A DNA stretch of 64,000 bases from Streptomyces shenzhenensis (GTDB lineage: Bacteria > Actinomycetota > Actinomycetes > Streptomycetales > Streptomycetaceae): contig NZ_JAJONF010000036.1 in assembly GCF_021462265.1 (NCBI RefSeq), positions 1 to 64,000 of the forward strand, read 5' to 3'. The first letter of the stretch is position 1. Every line of letters begins with the position of its first letter. A program made the position numbers and the translations under genes. This document shows positions 26,232-35,423 of this stretch, piece by piece. Under the pieces are notes generated by a model, which was not told the origin of the DNA, ran no database searches, and saw only the letters and a program-made list of their open reading frames with translations.

Positions 26232-26618
26232 ATGAGCGAGCAGAGCTTTCCCGAGGACACCCGAGAGGGATCCCCGGACGAGCTGCCCGAGTACGCCGAG
26301 CGGGTCCTGGAGGTCGCCGACCTGATCCCGCCCGGGCGTGTGATGACGTACGGCGACGTCGCGGAGTGGCTGGAGGAGGGAGGGCCGCGCCAGGTCGGAC
26401 GGGTGATGTCCCTGTACGGCGGTGCCGCCCCGTGGTGGCGGGTGGTGCGCGCCGACGGGGTGCTCCTCCCGGGGCACGAGCTGGGCGCACTGGACCGCTA
26501 CCGGGCCGAGGGCACCCCGCTGAAGGAGGCGGGCAGGGCCGCGGAGGGCCATCTGCCGCGGCTCGACATGAAGCGGGCGCGGTGGGACGGCGGCGCGGAC
26601 GCGGGGGCTCACACCTGA
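26232..26618 (+). CDS. Alkyltransferase-like (ATL) DNA repair protein
   Basis: A 128-residue protein with the MGMT DNA-binding domain: PPGRVMTYGDVAEWL and GPRQVGRVMSLYGG form the helix-turn-helix and arginine-finger region. The methyl-accepting Cys of PCHR is replaced by Trp in PWWRVV near residue 67, the mark of ATL proteins, which bind O6-alkylguanine and hand it to nucleotide excision repair instead of repairing it. The start is ATG at 26232, directly behind a damage-type promoter. In M. tuberculosis the same position holds Rv3204. Divergent from the flippase gene; the adnA gene follows about 270 bp later. Confidence 0.85.
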   Translation: MSEQSFPEDTREGSPDELPEYAERVLEVADLIPPGRVMTYGDVAEWLEEGGPRQVGRVMSLYGGAAPWWRVVRADGVLLPGHELGALDRYRAEGTPLKEAGRAAEGHLPRLDMKRARWDGGADAGAHT

Positions 26619-26884
26619 CAGCTTCCGCCATCGCGGGCCCTCGGGGGGAGCCTGTGGCCCGTACGAGGGACACCCGGGACGTCCGTGGCATGACGTACGT
26701 TCGTGAGATGTGCGGCGCGTGTGCCGCGAGTGCCGCCCGGGGCGGACGGGAAGAAGCGGAAGCTCTGCTTCCGTGCGGTTCGTCGGCGTAGCGTCGGCTG
26801 CGCGTGTCCCGCTCACCCCGCGGCCACCCCCGCGCACGCGCGACCGCGAACCGACCAGCACACCCACCAGGACCGGCGAACCAC

Positions 26885-29800
26885 GTGAGCTCCTCTTCCT
26901 CCACCAGACGCCTGCCGCACCCCCAGGTGCGGCAGGGGAACCGTGGCGCTTACCGACTGGTCCGTACCCCGCCGGCCGACGTGGATCCCCCTCGACTGGA
27001 CGCCGCACAGCGCGCCGTGGTTGACCACGGGTCCGGCCCGCTGCTCGTCCTGGCTGGTCCCGGCACCGGGAAGACCACCACCCTGGTGGAGTCCGTGGCC
27101 GCGCGGATCGCCCGCGGCGGGGACCCCGAGCGGATCCTGGTGCTGACGTTCAGCCGCAAGGCCGCCGTCGAGCTGCGCGACCGCATGGCCCTGCGGGTGG
27201 GCGCGGCCCGCGCGCCCCGGGCGACCACCTTCCACTCGTACTGCTACGCCCTGGTCCGGGCCCACCAGGACAGCGGTCTGTTCGTGGATCCGCTGCGGCT
27301 GCTGTCCGGCCCCGAGCAGGACGTGGCCGTCCGCGAGCTGCTGGCCGGTCAGCCCGACCTGGAGCGGCTCGGACTGAACCATGTGCGCTGGCCCGACGAA
27401 CTGCGCGCCTGCCTGACCACCCGGGGCTTCGCCGACGAGGTCCGCGCGGTCCTGGCCCGCAGCCGTGAACTGGGCCTGGACCCGGCCGCCCTGGACGCCT
27501 TCGCCCGCCGGATCGGGCGCCCCGACTGGCGGGCCGCGGCCGCCTTCCTCGCCGAGTACCTCGACGTCCTCGACCTCCAGGGTGTTCTCGACTACGCCGA
27601 ACTCGTCCACCGCGCGGTGCTCCTCGCCCACCGTCCCGAGGTCGCCCTGGATCTCGCGGGGCGTTACGACGCGGTGTACGTCGACGAGTACCAGGACACC
27701 GACCCGGCCCAGGTGCGCCTGCTGCACGCCCTGGCCGGCGGCGGCCGCACCCTGGTCGCGTTCGGCGACCCGGACCAGTCGATCTACACGTTCCGGGGCG
27801 CCGACGTGAACGGCATCCTGGACTTCCCGTCGGCCTTCGCGCGCGTGGACGGCCGTCCCGCCCCGGTGCGGGTGCTGCGTACGTCCCGCCGCTCCGGGGT
27901 CGGCCTGCTGGCCGCGACCCGGCTGCTGACCCAGCGGATGCCGCTGACCCGGCTGCCCGCCGACAAGGTGCGCGCGCACCGCGAGCTGACCGCCGCGCGG
28001 GACGACGGCCGCGTCGAGGTCTACACGTACCCGACGCCCGGCACCGAGCTGGACAACGTCGCCGACATCCTGCGCCGGGCGCACCTGGAGGACGGCGTCA
28101 GCTGGAGCGACATGGCCGTCCTGGTGCGCGCCGGGTCCCGCACCATCCCGACGGTGCGCCGCGCCCTCACCGCGGCCGGCGTGCCCCTGGACATCGACGG
28201 CGACGACCTGCCGCTGCGCCACGAACCGGCGGTCGCGCCCCTGCTGACGGCACTGCGGGCGGTGGCCACGGCCGAGGCGGCATCCCAGGCGGAAGCCACT
28301 GTGGCGAGCCCCACGGAAGGCCTCGCGGGAGGCCTCACGGAGTCCGCCGCGGAAATCCCCGGCGAGGCGGCCCCCTGCTGGCTCGACACCGAGACCGCGC
28401 TCACCCTGCTCACCTCCCCCCTCGCCGGCATGGACGCGGCCGACCTGCGGCGCCTGGGCCGTGCCCTGCGCGACGAGGAGCGGACGGGCGGCAACGCGTT
28501 CCCGCCGCCCTCGGACGAACTGCTCGCGCGGGCGCTCGCCGAGCCCGAGCGCCTGGCCGTGCACGACCCCGGGTACGCGCGCGGGGCGCAGCGGCTCGGC
28601 GCGCTGCTCAGCCGGGCCCGGGAGCGCCTGACGGGCGGCGGTACGGCCGAGGAGGCGCTGTGGGTCCTGTGGAACGGCACACCCTGGCCCTCACGCCTGG
28701 AGCGCGCCGCCCGCCGCGGCGGCGCGGCCGGCCGCAACGCCGACCGTGACCTGGACGCCGTGTGCGCCCTGTTCGCCACCGCCGCCCGCGCGGAGGAGCG
28801 CAGCGGCGGCCGGGGCGCGCTGAACTTCCTCGCGGAGATCGAGGCCGAGGACATCGCCGCGGACACCCTCGCCGGCCGCGCGGTACGCCCCGACGCCGTA
28901 CGTCTGATGACCGCGCACCGCGCCAAGGGCCTGGAGTGGCGGCTGGTCGTCGTGGCCGGCGTCCAGGAAGGGCTGTGGCCGGACCTGCGCCGCCGCGGTT
29001 CGCTCCTGGAGGCCGACCGCATCGGCCGCGACGGACTCGCCGAGCCGCTCACCCCGGGCGCGCTCCTCGCCGAGGAACGCCGCCTGTTCTACGTCGCCGC
29101 CACGCGCGCGCGTGAACGCCTGGTCGTCACCGCCGTGAAGGCCCCCGCGGACGACGGCGACCAGCCCTCGCGGTTCCTCAGCGAACTCGGCGTCGAACCC
29201 CAGGACGTCTCCGGCCGGCCCCGCCGCCCGCTCGCCGTGGCCGCCCTGGTCGCCGAGCTGCGCGCGACCACCGTCGACCCGCGCGCGTCCGACGCCCTGC
29301 GGGAGGCCGCCGCCCGCCGCCTGGCCCGGCTGGCGGCGCTCGCCGACGAGGACGGCCGTCCCCTGGTGCCGTCCGCCCACCCCTACCGGTGGTGGGGCAT
29401 GTTCGAACCGACCGAGAGCAAGGTGCCGCTGCGCGACCGCGACCAGCCCGTGGTGCTCTCCGGCAGTGCCCTCGACCAGCTCGCCAACACCTGCAGCCTG
29501 CAGTGGTTCCTGGGCCGCGAGGTGAAGGCCGACGCACCCGCCACCACCGCCCAGGGCTTCGGAAACGTCGTGCACGTCCTCGCCGACGAGGTCGCCTCCG
29601 GGCGCACCCCCGCCGACCTCGCCGTCCTCATGGAGCGCCTGGACTCCGTGTGGAACGCGCTCGCCTTCGACGCGCCCTGGAAGTCGGCGCAGGAGAAGGA
29701 CAACGCGCGCGTGGCGCTCGAACGCTTCCTGAAGTGGCATGTCCTGGACCGCACCGCACGCACCCCGGTGGCCAGCGAGCAGGACTTCGACGTCACCCTC

Positions 29801-30250
29801 GGAGCGGGCGACTACGAGGTGCGCATCCGCGGCCAGATGGACCGGGTGGAGGCGGACGGCGAGGGCCGCGCGTACGTCGTCGACTTCAAGACCGGGAAAC
29901 AGGCGCCCAGCGCGGCCGAGGTGGCCCGCCATCCGCAGCTCGCCGTCTACCAGCTCGCGGTCCGCGAGGGGGCCGTCGACGAGGCCTTCGACGGCGTCCG
30001 GCCCGAGCCCGGCGGCGCCGAACTGGTCCACCTCAGACAGGGCGCCGCCCAGCGCGACGGCGGTGAGACCCTGCCCAAGGTGCAGGCGCAGGAGCCGCTG
30101 GAGGGAGAGTGGGTCGGAGATCTGCTGGCCACCGCCGCCGGCAAGGTCCTCGACGAGCGGTTCGGGCCGACCACCGGCCAGCACTGCACCCACTGCGCCT
30201 TCCGCGCGTCGTGCAGCGCGCGACCGGAGGGGCGGCACGTGGTGGAGTGA
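26885..30250 (+). CDS. adnA: AdnA-like helicase-nuclease subunit
   Basis: A 1121-residue UvrD-type helicase fused to a RecB-family nuclease, one half of the actinobacterial AdnAB double-strand-break resection motor. Walker A GPGTGKTT is near residue 58 and VDEYQDTD near 265. MTAHRAKGLEW is motif V-like. The nuclease core is GQMDRVE...VVDFKTGK with the DxK near 999. Cys in NTCSLQWFL (about 870) and in CTHCAFRASC (about 1100-1110) give the C-Xn-C-X2-C-X5-C pattern of a 4Fe-4S nuclease. The start taken is GTG at 26885; GTG at 26804 is possible. The order adnA-adnB matches Rv3202c-Rv3201c. Confidence 0.85.
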   Translation: MSSSSSTRRLPHPQVRQGNRGAYRLVRTPPADVDPPRLDAAQRAVVDHGSGPLLVLAGPGTGKTTTLVESVAARIARGGDPERILVLTFSRKAAVELRDRMALRVGAARAPRATTFHSYCYALVRAHQDSGLFVDPLRLLSGPEQDVAVRELLAGQPDLERLGLNHVRWPDELRACLTTRGFADEVRAVLARSRELGLDPAALDAFARRIGRPDWRAAAAFLAEYLDVLDLQGVLDYAELVHRAVLLAHRPEVALDLAGRYDAVYVDEYQDTDPAQVRLLHALAGGGRTLVAFGDPDQSIYTFRGADVNGILDFPSAFARVDGRPAPVRVLRTSRRSGVGLLAATRLLTQRMPLTRLPADKVRAHRELTAARDDGRVEVYTYPTPGTELDNVADILRRAHLEDGVSWSDMAVLVRAGSRTIPTVRRALTAAGVPLDIDGDDLPLRHEPAVAPLLTALRAVATAEAASQAEATVASPTEGLAGGLTESAAEIPGEAAPCWLDTETALTLLTSPLAGMDAADLRRLGRALRDEERTGGNAFPPPSDELLARALAEPERLAVHDPGYARGAQRLGALLSRARERLTGGGTAEEALWVLWNGTPWPSRLERAARRGGAAGRNADRDLDAVCALFATAARAEERSGGRGALNFLAEIEAEDIAADTLAGRAVRPDAVRLMTAHRAKGLEWRLVVVAGVQEGLWPDLRRRGSLLEADRIGRDGLAEPLTPGALLAEERRLFYVAATRARERLVVTAVKAPADDGDQPSRFLSELGVEPQDVSGRPRRPLAVAALVAELRATTVDPRASDALREAAARRLARLAALADEDGRPLVPSAHPYRWWGMFEPTESKVPLRDRDQPVVLSGSALDQLANTCSLQWFLGREVKADAPATTAQGFGNVVHVLADEVASGRTPADLAVLMERLDSVWNALAFDAPWKSAQEKDNARVALERFLKWHVLDRTARTPVASEQDFDVTLGAGDYEVRIRGQMDRVEADGEGRAYVVDFKTGKQAPSAAEVARHPQLAVYQLAVREGAVDEAFDGVRPEPGGAELVHLRQGAAQRDGGETLPKVQAQEPLEGEWVGDLLATAAGKVLDERFGPTTGQHCTHCAFRASCSARPEGRHVVE

Positions 30251-30301
30251 GCGCCGCGGCATCGGTCGTGCTGTGGCACCGGTTTGTGCTGTGTGCATCG
30301 A

Positions 30302-30324
30302 TTGTCAGTGCCCGCCGCTAGCCT
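30302..30324 (+). promoter_or_regulatory. PafBC-type damage promoter of adnB
   Basis: TTGTCAGTG at 30302-30310, eight bases, TAGCCT at 30319-30324: an exact match to the RecA-independent damage promoter TTGTCRGTG-N8-TAnnnT recognised with PafBC. The ATG at 30333 lies eight bases past the -10, so the mRNA is probably leaderless. Confidence 0.8.
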
Positions 30325-30332
30325 CTTGTCTC

Positions 30333-33300
30333 ATGCTCGCCCGTCTCACCGACCCCGATCAGCTCAAAGAGCTCCTCGGTATCCCGTTCACCCCGGAGCA
30401 GACGGCCTGCATCACCGCGCCGCCCGCCCCGCAGGTGATCGTGGCCGGGGCCGGATCGGGCAAGACGACGGTGATGGCGGCCCGCGTGGTCTGGCTGGTC
30501 GGCACCGGGCAGGTGGCCCCGGAGCAGGTCCTCGGCCTGACCTTCACCAACAAGGCGGCCGGTGAACTCGCCGAGCGCGTCCGCAAGGCACTCGTCAGGG
30601 CCGGCGTCACCGACCCGGACACCATCGACCCGGACAATCCGCCCGGCGAGCCGGTCATCTCCACGTACCACGCCTTCGCGGGCCGGCTGCTGACCGACCA
30701 CGGCCTGCGCATCGGCCTGGAGCCGACCTCCCGGCTGCTCGCCGACGCCACCCGCTACCAGCTCGCCGCGCGGGTGCTGCGCGAGGCCCCCGGTCCCTAC
30801 CCGGCCCTCACCCGCTCCTTCGCCGACCTGGTCAGCGACCTGCTCGCCCTCGACTCCGAGCTCGCCGAACACCTGGTGCGCCCCGAGGAGCTGCGGGCCT
30901 GGGACGCCGGCCTGCTGAACACCCTGGCAGGGGTGAAGCTCGGCAACGCCGACCTGCGCAAGGTCCCCGAGACCGCCGCGGCGCGCCGTGAACTGGCCGA
31001 GCTCGTCGTCCGCTACCGGGCCGCCAAACGGGAGCGGGACCTGCTCGACTTCGGCGACCAGATCGCGCTGTCCGCGTCCCTGGCCGGCGTCGCCGAGGTG
31101 GGCCGGCTGCTGCGCGACGAGTTCCGGGTCGTACTCCTCGACGAGTACCAGGACACCTCGGTCGCGCAACGCGTGCTGCTCGCAGGCCTGTTCGGCGCCG
31201 GCACCGGCCACCCCGTGACCGCGGTCGGCGACCCCTGCCAGGCCATCTACGGCTGGCGCGGCGCCTCGGTCGCCAACCTCGACGACTTCCCCGAACACTT
31301 CGCGCACGCCGACGGGCGCCCCGCCACCCGCCAGGCGCTCAGCGAGAACCGCCGCAGCGGCGGTCGCCTCCTCGACCTCGCCAACGACCTCGCCGAGCCG
31401 CTGCGGGCCATGCACGCGGGCGTGCAGGCCCTGCGCCCGGCCCCGGGCGCCGAGCGGGACGGCACGGTCCGCTGCGCCCTGCTGCGTACCCACGGCGAGG
31501 AGATGGACTGGATCGCCGACTCGCTCGCCCACCTCGTCCGCACCGGCACGGCGCCCGGCGAGATCGCGGTCCTGTGCCGTACGGCGACCGACTTCGCGGA
31601 GATCCAGGGCGCCCTCGTCGCCCGTGACATCCCCGTCGAGGTCGTCGGCCTCTCCGGGCTGCTGCACCTGCCCGAGGTCGCCGACCTCGTCGCCGTCTGC
31701 GAGGTGCTTCAGGACCCGGGCGCCAACGCGTCCCTGGTCCGGCTGCTGACCGGCCCGCGCTGGCGCATCGGCCCCCGTGACCTCGCCCTCCTCGGCCGCC
31801 GCGCCCGGCTGCTGGTGACGCACGCGCGCGTGGGCGACGCCGACGATCCGGACCGCAGGCTCGCCGAGGCCGTCGAAGGGGTCGACCCCGCCGAGGTGAT
31901 ATCCCTCGCGGACGCCCTGGACACGTTCCTGGAGCTGCCGTTCGACAGCGACCGGCAGGACGACGGGCTGCCGTTCTCGCCGGACGCGCGCGTGCGCTTC
32001 GCCCGCCTCGCCACCGAACTGCGTGAGCTGCGCCGCTCCCTGTCCGACCCGCTGATGGACGTCCTGCACCGCGTCCTCGCGGTCACCGGCCTGGAGGTGG
32101 AGCTGTCCGCGTCCCCGCACGCGCTGGCAGCCCGCCGCCGCGAGACGCTCTCCAACTTCCTGGACGTCGCCGCCTCCTTCGCGGCTGGTGACCAGGAGGC
32201 GAGCCTGCTGGCCTTCCTCGGCTTCCTGCGTACCGCCGCCCAGTACGAGAAGGGCCTGGACAACGCCCTGCCCGGCGGCGAGAACACCGTCAAGGTGCTC
32301 ACCGCGCACAAGTCCAAGGGCCTGGAGTGGGACGTCGTCGCCGTCCCCGGGCTGGTCAAGGGCACCTTCCCGAGCAGCCAGGGGCGCGAGAAGTGGACCG
32401 CCCAGGCCAAGGTGCTCCCGCACGCCCTGCGCGGCGACACCGCCACCCTGCCCGACGTCGAGGCCTGGGACTCGCGGGGCATGAGGGCCTTCCACGAGGC
32501 CATGAAGGACCACCAGCACACCGAGGAACTCCGCCTCGGCTACGTCACGTTCACCCGCCCCCGGACCCTGCTCCTCGGCTCCGGCCACTGGTGGGGCCCC
32601 AGCCAGAAGAAGCCGCGCGGCCCCTCCGACTTCCTCCGGGCCCTGTACGACCACTGCGCCGCCGGACACGGCGAGATCGAGGCCTGGGCCGACGAACCGG
32701 AGGCGGACGAGGAGAACCCGGCCCTGCACACGGCGAGCGCCGACCAGGTGTGGCCGCTGCCCCTGGACGCGGCCGCCCTGGACCGCCGCCGCGCGGCCGC
32801 CGCGACCGTCCTCGCCCACCTGGACGCCCTCACGGCCGGAACCGGCTCGGGCACTCCCGCGGACCACGACCCGGCCACCGCCGTGGAGGACCCGGACTGG
32901 CCCCCGCCGCCCGAGGAGGACGAACCCGACCCCTACGGGGACGACTTCCCGGACGCGGACTCCGCCGACTGGGACTCCTGGAGCACCGACCGCCCCGACC
33001 CCTGGAGCACCGACCGCCCCACCGTCCCGCACCAGGTCACGCCCGCCGAGCGCACCCCCCGGCGCACGCCGGCTCAGGACCGTGCTCCGCTCGGCCCCCG
33101 CACCCCCCTCAGCCACAGCCCCCTCAGCCCCGAGGAAGCTCGCGTCGTCGCCTCCTGGGACCGCGACCTCGACGCGCTCACCGGCGAGCTGCTGCGCGCC
33201 CGCCAGAACGTCACCGACGTCCCCCTGCCGGCCACGCTGTCCGCGACCCAGCTGATGCGGCTCGCCGAGGACCCGGACGGGCTCGCACAGGAACTCGCGC

Positions 33301-33854
33301 GCCCCATGCCACGCGCTCCGCAACCGGCCGCGCGCCGGGGCACCCGCTTCCACGCCTGGGTCGAGGCACGCTTCGAAGAGCTCACGCTGCCCATGCTGGA
33401 GCCCGACGAACTGCCCGGCGGCGACGCGGAGATCGCGGACGAACGCGACCTCGAAGCCCTCAAGGAGGCCTTCGAGCGCACCGAGTACGCGCGGCGAACG
33501 CCGTACCGCGTCGAGGCCCCCTTCCAGCTCACCCTCGCGGGCCGGGTCGTCAGGGGCCGTATCGACGCCGTCTACCGGACGGACCGCGGCGACGGGGCGA
33601 CGTACGAGATCGTCGACTGGAAGACGAGCCGCGTGCGCCCCGCCGACCCGCTCCAGCTGGCGATCTACCGGATCGGGTGGGCCGAGCAGCAGGGTGTGCC
33701 GCCCGAGTCGGTCACCGCCACGTTCGTGTACGTGCGCACCGGTGAGGTCGAACGACCGGAGGACCTCCCCGACCGAGCCGCCCTGGAAAGGCTGATGGTC
33801 GGACAAACTGAGTGTGACGAATCGCCCGCCGAGGATGTCGGTCCGGGCCGATAG
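30333..33854 (+). CDS. adnB: AdnB-like helicase-nuclease subunit
   Basis: An 1173-residue UvrD-like helicase with a C-terminal RecB nuclease, expected to pair with AdnA in resecting double-strand breaks. Walker A VAGAGSGKTT is near residue 38, LDEYQDTSVAQ near 270, QAIYGWRG and LTAHKSKGLEWDVV follow. A poorly conserved, acidic, Pro-rich linker lies at about 840-930. The nuclease core has RFHAWVEARF, RGRIDAVY, EIVDWKTS near 1094 and QLAIYR; it lacks the Fe-S cysteines of AdnA. It has its own damage-type promoter in the 82-bp gap after adnA, so it can be induced separately. The stop overlaps the -10 of the next gene. Confidence 0.88.
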   Translation: MLARLTDPDQLKELLGIPFTPEQTACITAPPAPQVIVAGAGSGKTTVMAARVVWLVGTGQVAPEQVLGLTFTNKAAGELAERVRKALVRAGVTDPDTIDPDNPPGEPVISTYHAFAGRLLTDHGLRIGLEPTSRLLADATRYQLAARVLREAPGPYPALTRSFADLVSDLLALDSELAEHLVRPEELRAWDAGLLNTLAGVKLGNADLRKVPETAAARRELAELVVRYRAAKRERDLLDFGDQIALSASLAGVAEVGRLLRDEFRVVLLDEYQDTSVAQRVLLAGLFGAGTGHPVTAVGDPCQAIYGWRGASVANLDDFPEHFAHADGRPATRQALSENRRSGGRLLDLANDLAEPLRAMHAGVQALRPAPGAERDGTVRCALLRTHGEEMDWIADSLAHLVRTGTAPGEIAVLCRTATDFAEIQGALVARDIPVEVVGLSGLLHLPEVADLVAVCEVLQDPGANASLVRLLTGPRWRIGPRDLALLGRRARLLVTHARVGDADDPDRRLAEAVEGVDPAEVISLADALDTFLELPFDSDRQDDGLPFSPDARVRFARLATELRELRRSLSDPLMDVLHRVLAVTGLEVELSASPHALAARRRETLSNFLDVAASFAAGDQEASLLAFLGFLRTAAQYEKGLDNALPGGENTVKVLTAHKSKGLEWDVVAVPGLVKGTFPSSQGREKWTAQAKVLPHALRGDTATLPDVEAWDSRGMRAFHEAMKDHQHTEELRLGYVTFTRPRTLLLGSGHWWGPSQKKPRGPSDFLRALYDHCAAGHGEIEAWADEPEADEENPALHTASADQVWPLPLDAAALDRRRAAAATVLAHLDALTAGTGSGTPADHDPATAVEDPDWPPPPEEDEPDPYGDDFPDADSADWDSWSTDRPDPWSTDRPTVPHQVTPAERTPRRTPAQDRAPLGPRTPLSHSPLSPEEARVVASWDRDLDALTGELLRARQNVTDVPLPATLSATQLMRLAEDPDGLAQELARPMPRAPQPAARRGTRFHAWVEARFEELTLPMLEPDELPGGDAEIADERDLEALKEAFERTEYARRTPYRVEAPFQLTLAGRVVRGRIDAVYRTDRGDGATYEIVDWKTSRVRPADPLQLAIYRIGWAEQQGVPPESVTATFVYVRTGEVERPEDLPDRAALERLMVGQTECDESPAEDVGPGR

Positions 33855-33857
33855 GCT
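33835..33857 (+). promoter_or_regulatory. Leaderless promoter of dipeptidase, degenerate PafBC-like
   Basis: ATGTCGGTC-N8-TAGGCT keeps the exact spacing of the damage promoter and seven of nine bases of its first half. The TAGGCT -10 overlaps the adnB stop codon and ends seven bases before the ATG at 33865. The promoter itself is likely; damage control is doubtful. Confidence 0.4.
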
Positions 33858-33864
33858 CGTGACC

Positions 33865-35268
33865 ATGAGCCAGACCCCGGACAGCGCTGTCCGTACGTAC
33901 ATCGAGCAGTACCGCGCCGCCTTCCTCGACGACCTCGCCGAATGGCTGCGCATCCCCTCCGTGTCGGCCCAGCCCGACCACGCCCCCGATGTACGCCGCA
34001 GTGCCGACTGGCTCGCCGCCAAGCTGACGGAGACCGGCTTCCCGACGGTCGAGGTCTGGGAGACACCCGGCGCCCCGGCCGTCTTCGCCGAGTGGCCCGC
34101 GGGCGACCCCGAGGCCCCCACGGTCCTGGTCTACGGCCATCACGACGTGCAGCCCGCCGCCCGCGAGGACGGCTGGGACAGCGAGCCCTTCGAGCCCGTC
34201 GTCCGGGGAGACCGCCTCTACGCGCGCGGGGCTGCCGACGACAAGGGCCAGGTGTTCTTCCACACACTCGGCGTCCGAGCCCATCTCGCCGCCACCGGCC
34301 GCACCGCACCCGCCGTCACCCTGAAGCTGCTGATCGAGGGCGAGGAGGAATCCGGCTCGCCGAACTTCCGGGCGCTCGTCGAGCGGCGGGCCGAGCGGCT
34401 CGCCGCCGACGTGGTGATCGTCTCCGACACCGGAATGTGGTCCGAGGACACCCCCACGGTGTGCACCGGCATGCGCGGGCTCGCCGAGTGCCAGATCGTT
34501 CTGCACGGCCCCGACCAGGACATCCACTCCGGTGCCTTCGGCGGCGCCGTCCCCAACCCGGCCACCGTCGCGGCCCGCCTGGTCGCCGCCCTGCACGACG
34601 AGCACGCGCGCGTGGCGATCCCCGGCTTCTACGAGGGCGTCGTGGAACTCAGCGAGCGCGAGCGGCGGTTGTGGGCCGAGTTGCCGTTCGACGAGGAGGG
34701 CTGGCTGCGCGAGGCGCATTCCTACGCCACCGAGGGCGAGGCGGGGCACACCACGCTGGAGCGCGTCTGGGCCCGCCCCACCGCCGAGGTCAACGGGATC
34801 GGCGGCGGCTACCAAGGCCCCGGCAGCAAGACGATCATCCCGTCCTCGGCGCTGCTGAAGCTGTCGTTCCGGCTGGTGGCCGGGCAGGAACCCGACCACA
34901 TCGAGAAGATCGTCCGCGCCTGGGCCACCGAACGGATCCCCGCCGGGATCCGCGCCGAGATCACCTTCCTTCCGGCCACGCGCCCGTGCCTGACCCCGCT
35001 CGACCATCCCGGCCTCCAGTCCCTGGCCCGCGCCATGGGCCGGGCCTTCGAAGGACCGGTCCGGTTCACCCGTTCGGGTGGCTCGGGACCCGCCGCGGAC
35101 CTGCAGGACGTCCTCGGCGCGCCCGTCCTCTTCCTGGGCATCTCCGTCCCCTCCGACGGCTGGCACGCCCCGAACGAGAAGGTCGAGCTGGACCTTCTCC
35201 TCAAGGGCGTCGAGACCAGCGCCTACCTGTGGGGCGACCTCGCCGAGAACTGGCGCCATGCCACCTGA
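33865..35268 (+). CDS. M20 family dipeptidase
   Basis: A 467-residue zinc peptidase. The first metal His and catalytic Asp are in VYGHHDVQPA near residues 92-96. The bridging Asp is in GAADDKGQ. The general base pair is in IEGEEESGSP near residue 160, and a further metal His is in DGWHAPNEKV near the C-terminus. The dimerisation lid sits between, with HSGAFGG. No signal peptide, so it probably works in the cytoplasm on dipeptides. It begins 11 bp after adnB and seems to have its own leaderless promoter. It is not part of the mycobacterial version of this synteny block as far as I recall. Confidence 0.9.
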   Translation: MSQTPDSAVRTYIEQYRAAFLDDLAEWLRIPSVSAQPDHAPDVRRSADWLAAKLTETGFPTVEVWETPGAPAVFAEWPAGDPEAPTVLVYGHHDVQPAAREDGWDSEPFEPVVRGDRLYARGAADDKGQVFFHTLGVRAHLAATGRTAPAVTLKLLIEGEEESGSPNFRALVERRAERLAADVVIVSDTGMWSEDTPTVCTGMRGLAECQIVLHGPDQDIHSGAFGGAVPNPATVAARLVAALHDEHARVAIPGFYEGVVELSERERRLWAELPFDEEGWLREAHSYATEGEAGHTTLERVWARPTAEVNGIGGGYQGPGSKTIIPSSALLKLSFRLVAGQEPDHIEKIVRAWATERIPAGIRAEITFLPATRPCLTPLDHPGLQSLARAMGRAFEGPVRFTRSGGSGPAADLQDVLGAPVLFLGISVPSDGWHAPNEKVELDLLLKGVETSAYLWGDLAENWRHAT

Positions 35269-35423
35269 GACACCGACGCCGTCCGCGACGGCACCGCGGG
35301 CGGGGCACACTGGAAGGACCGCCCCGCCTGCCCCGCCGCCGCCCGACCCGGTCCCCTCCCGCCCTTCGTCCCGCTGAACCGCCCGCTGAAACATCCGTTG
35401 CACTGGGGGAGTTGGAAGCACCC

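Noticed and set aside
30318..34121. Long minus-strand open frame opposite adnB
   Set aside because: Low-complexity Gly/Val/Arg translation with no motif; adnB is certain.
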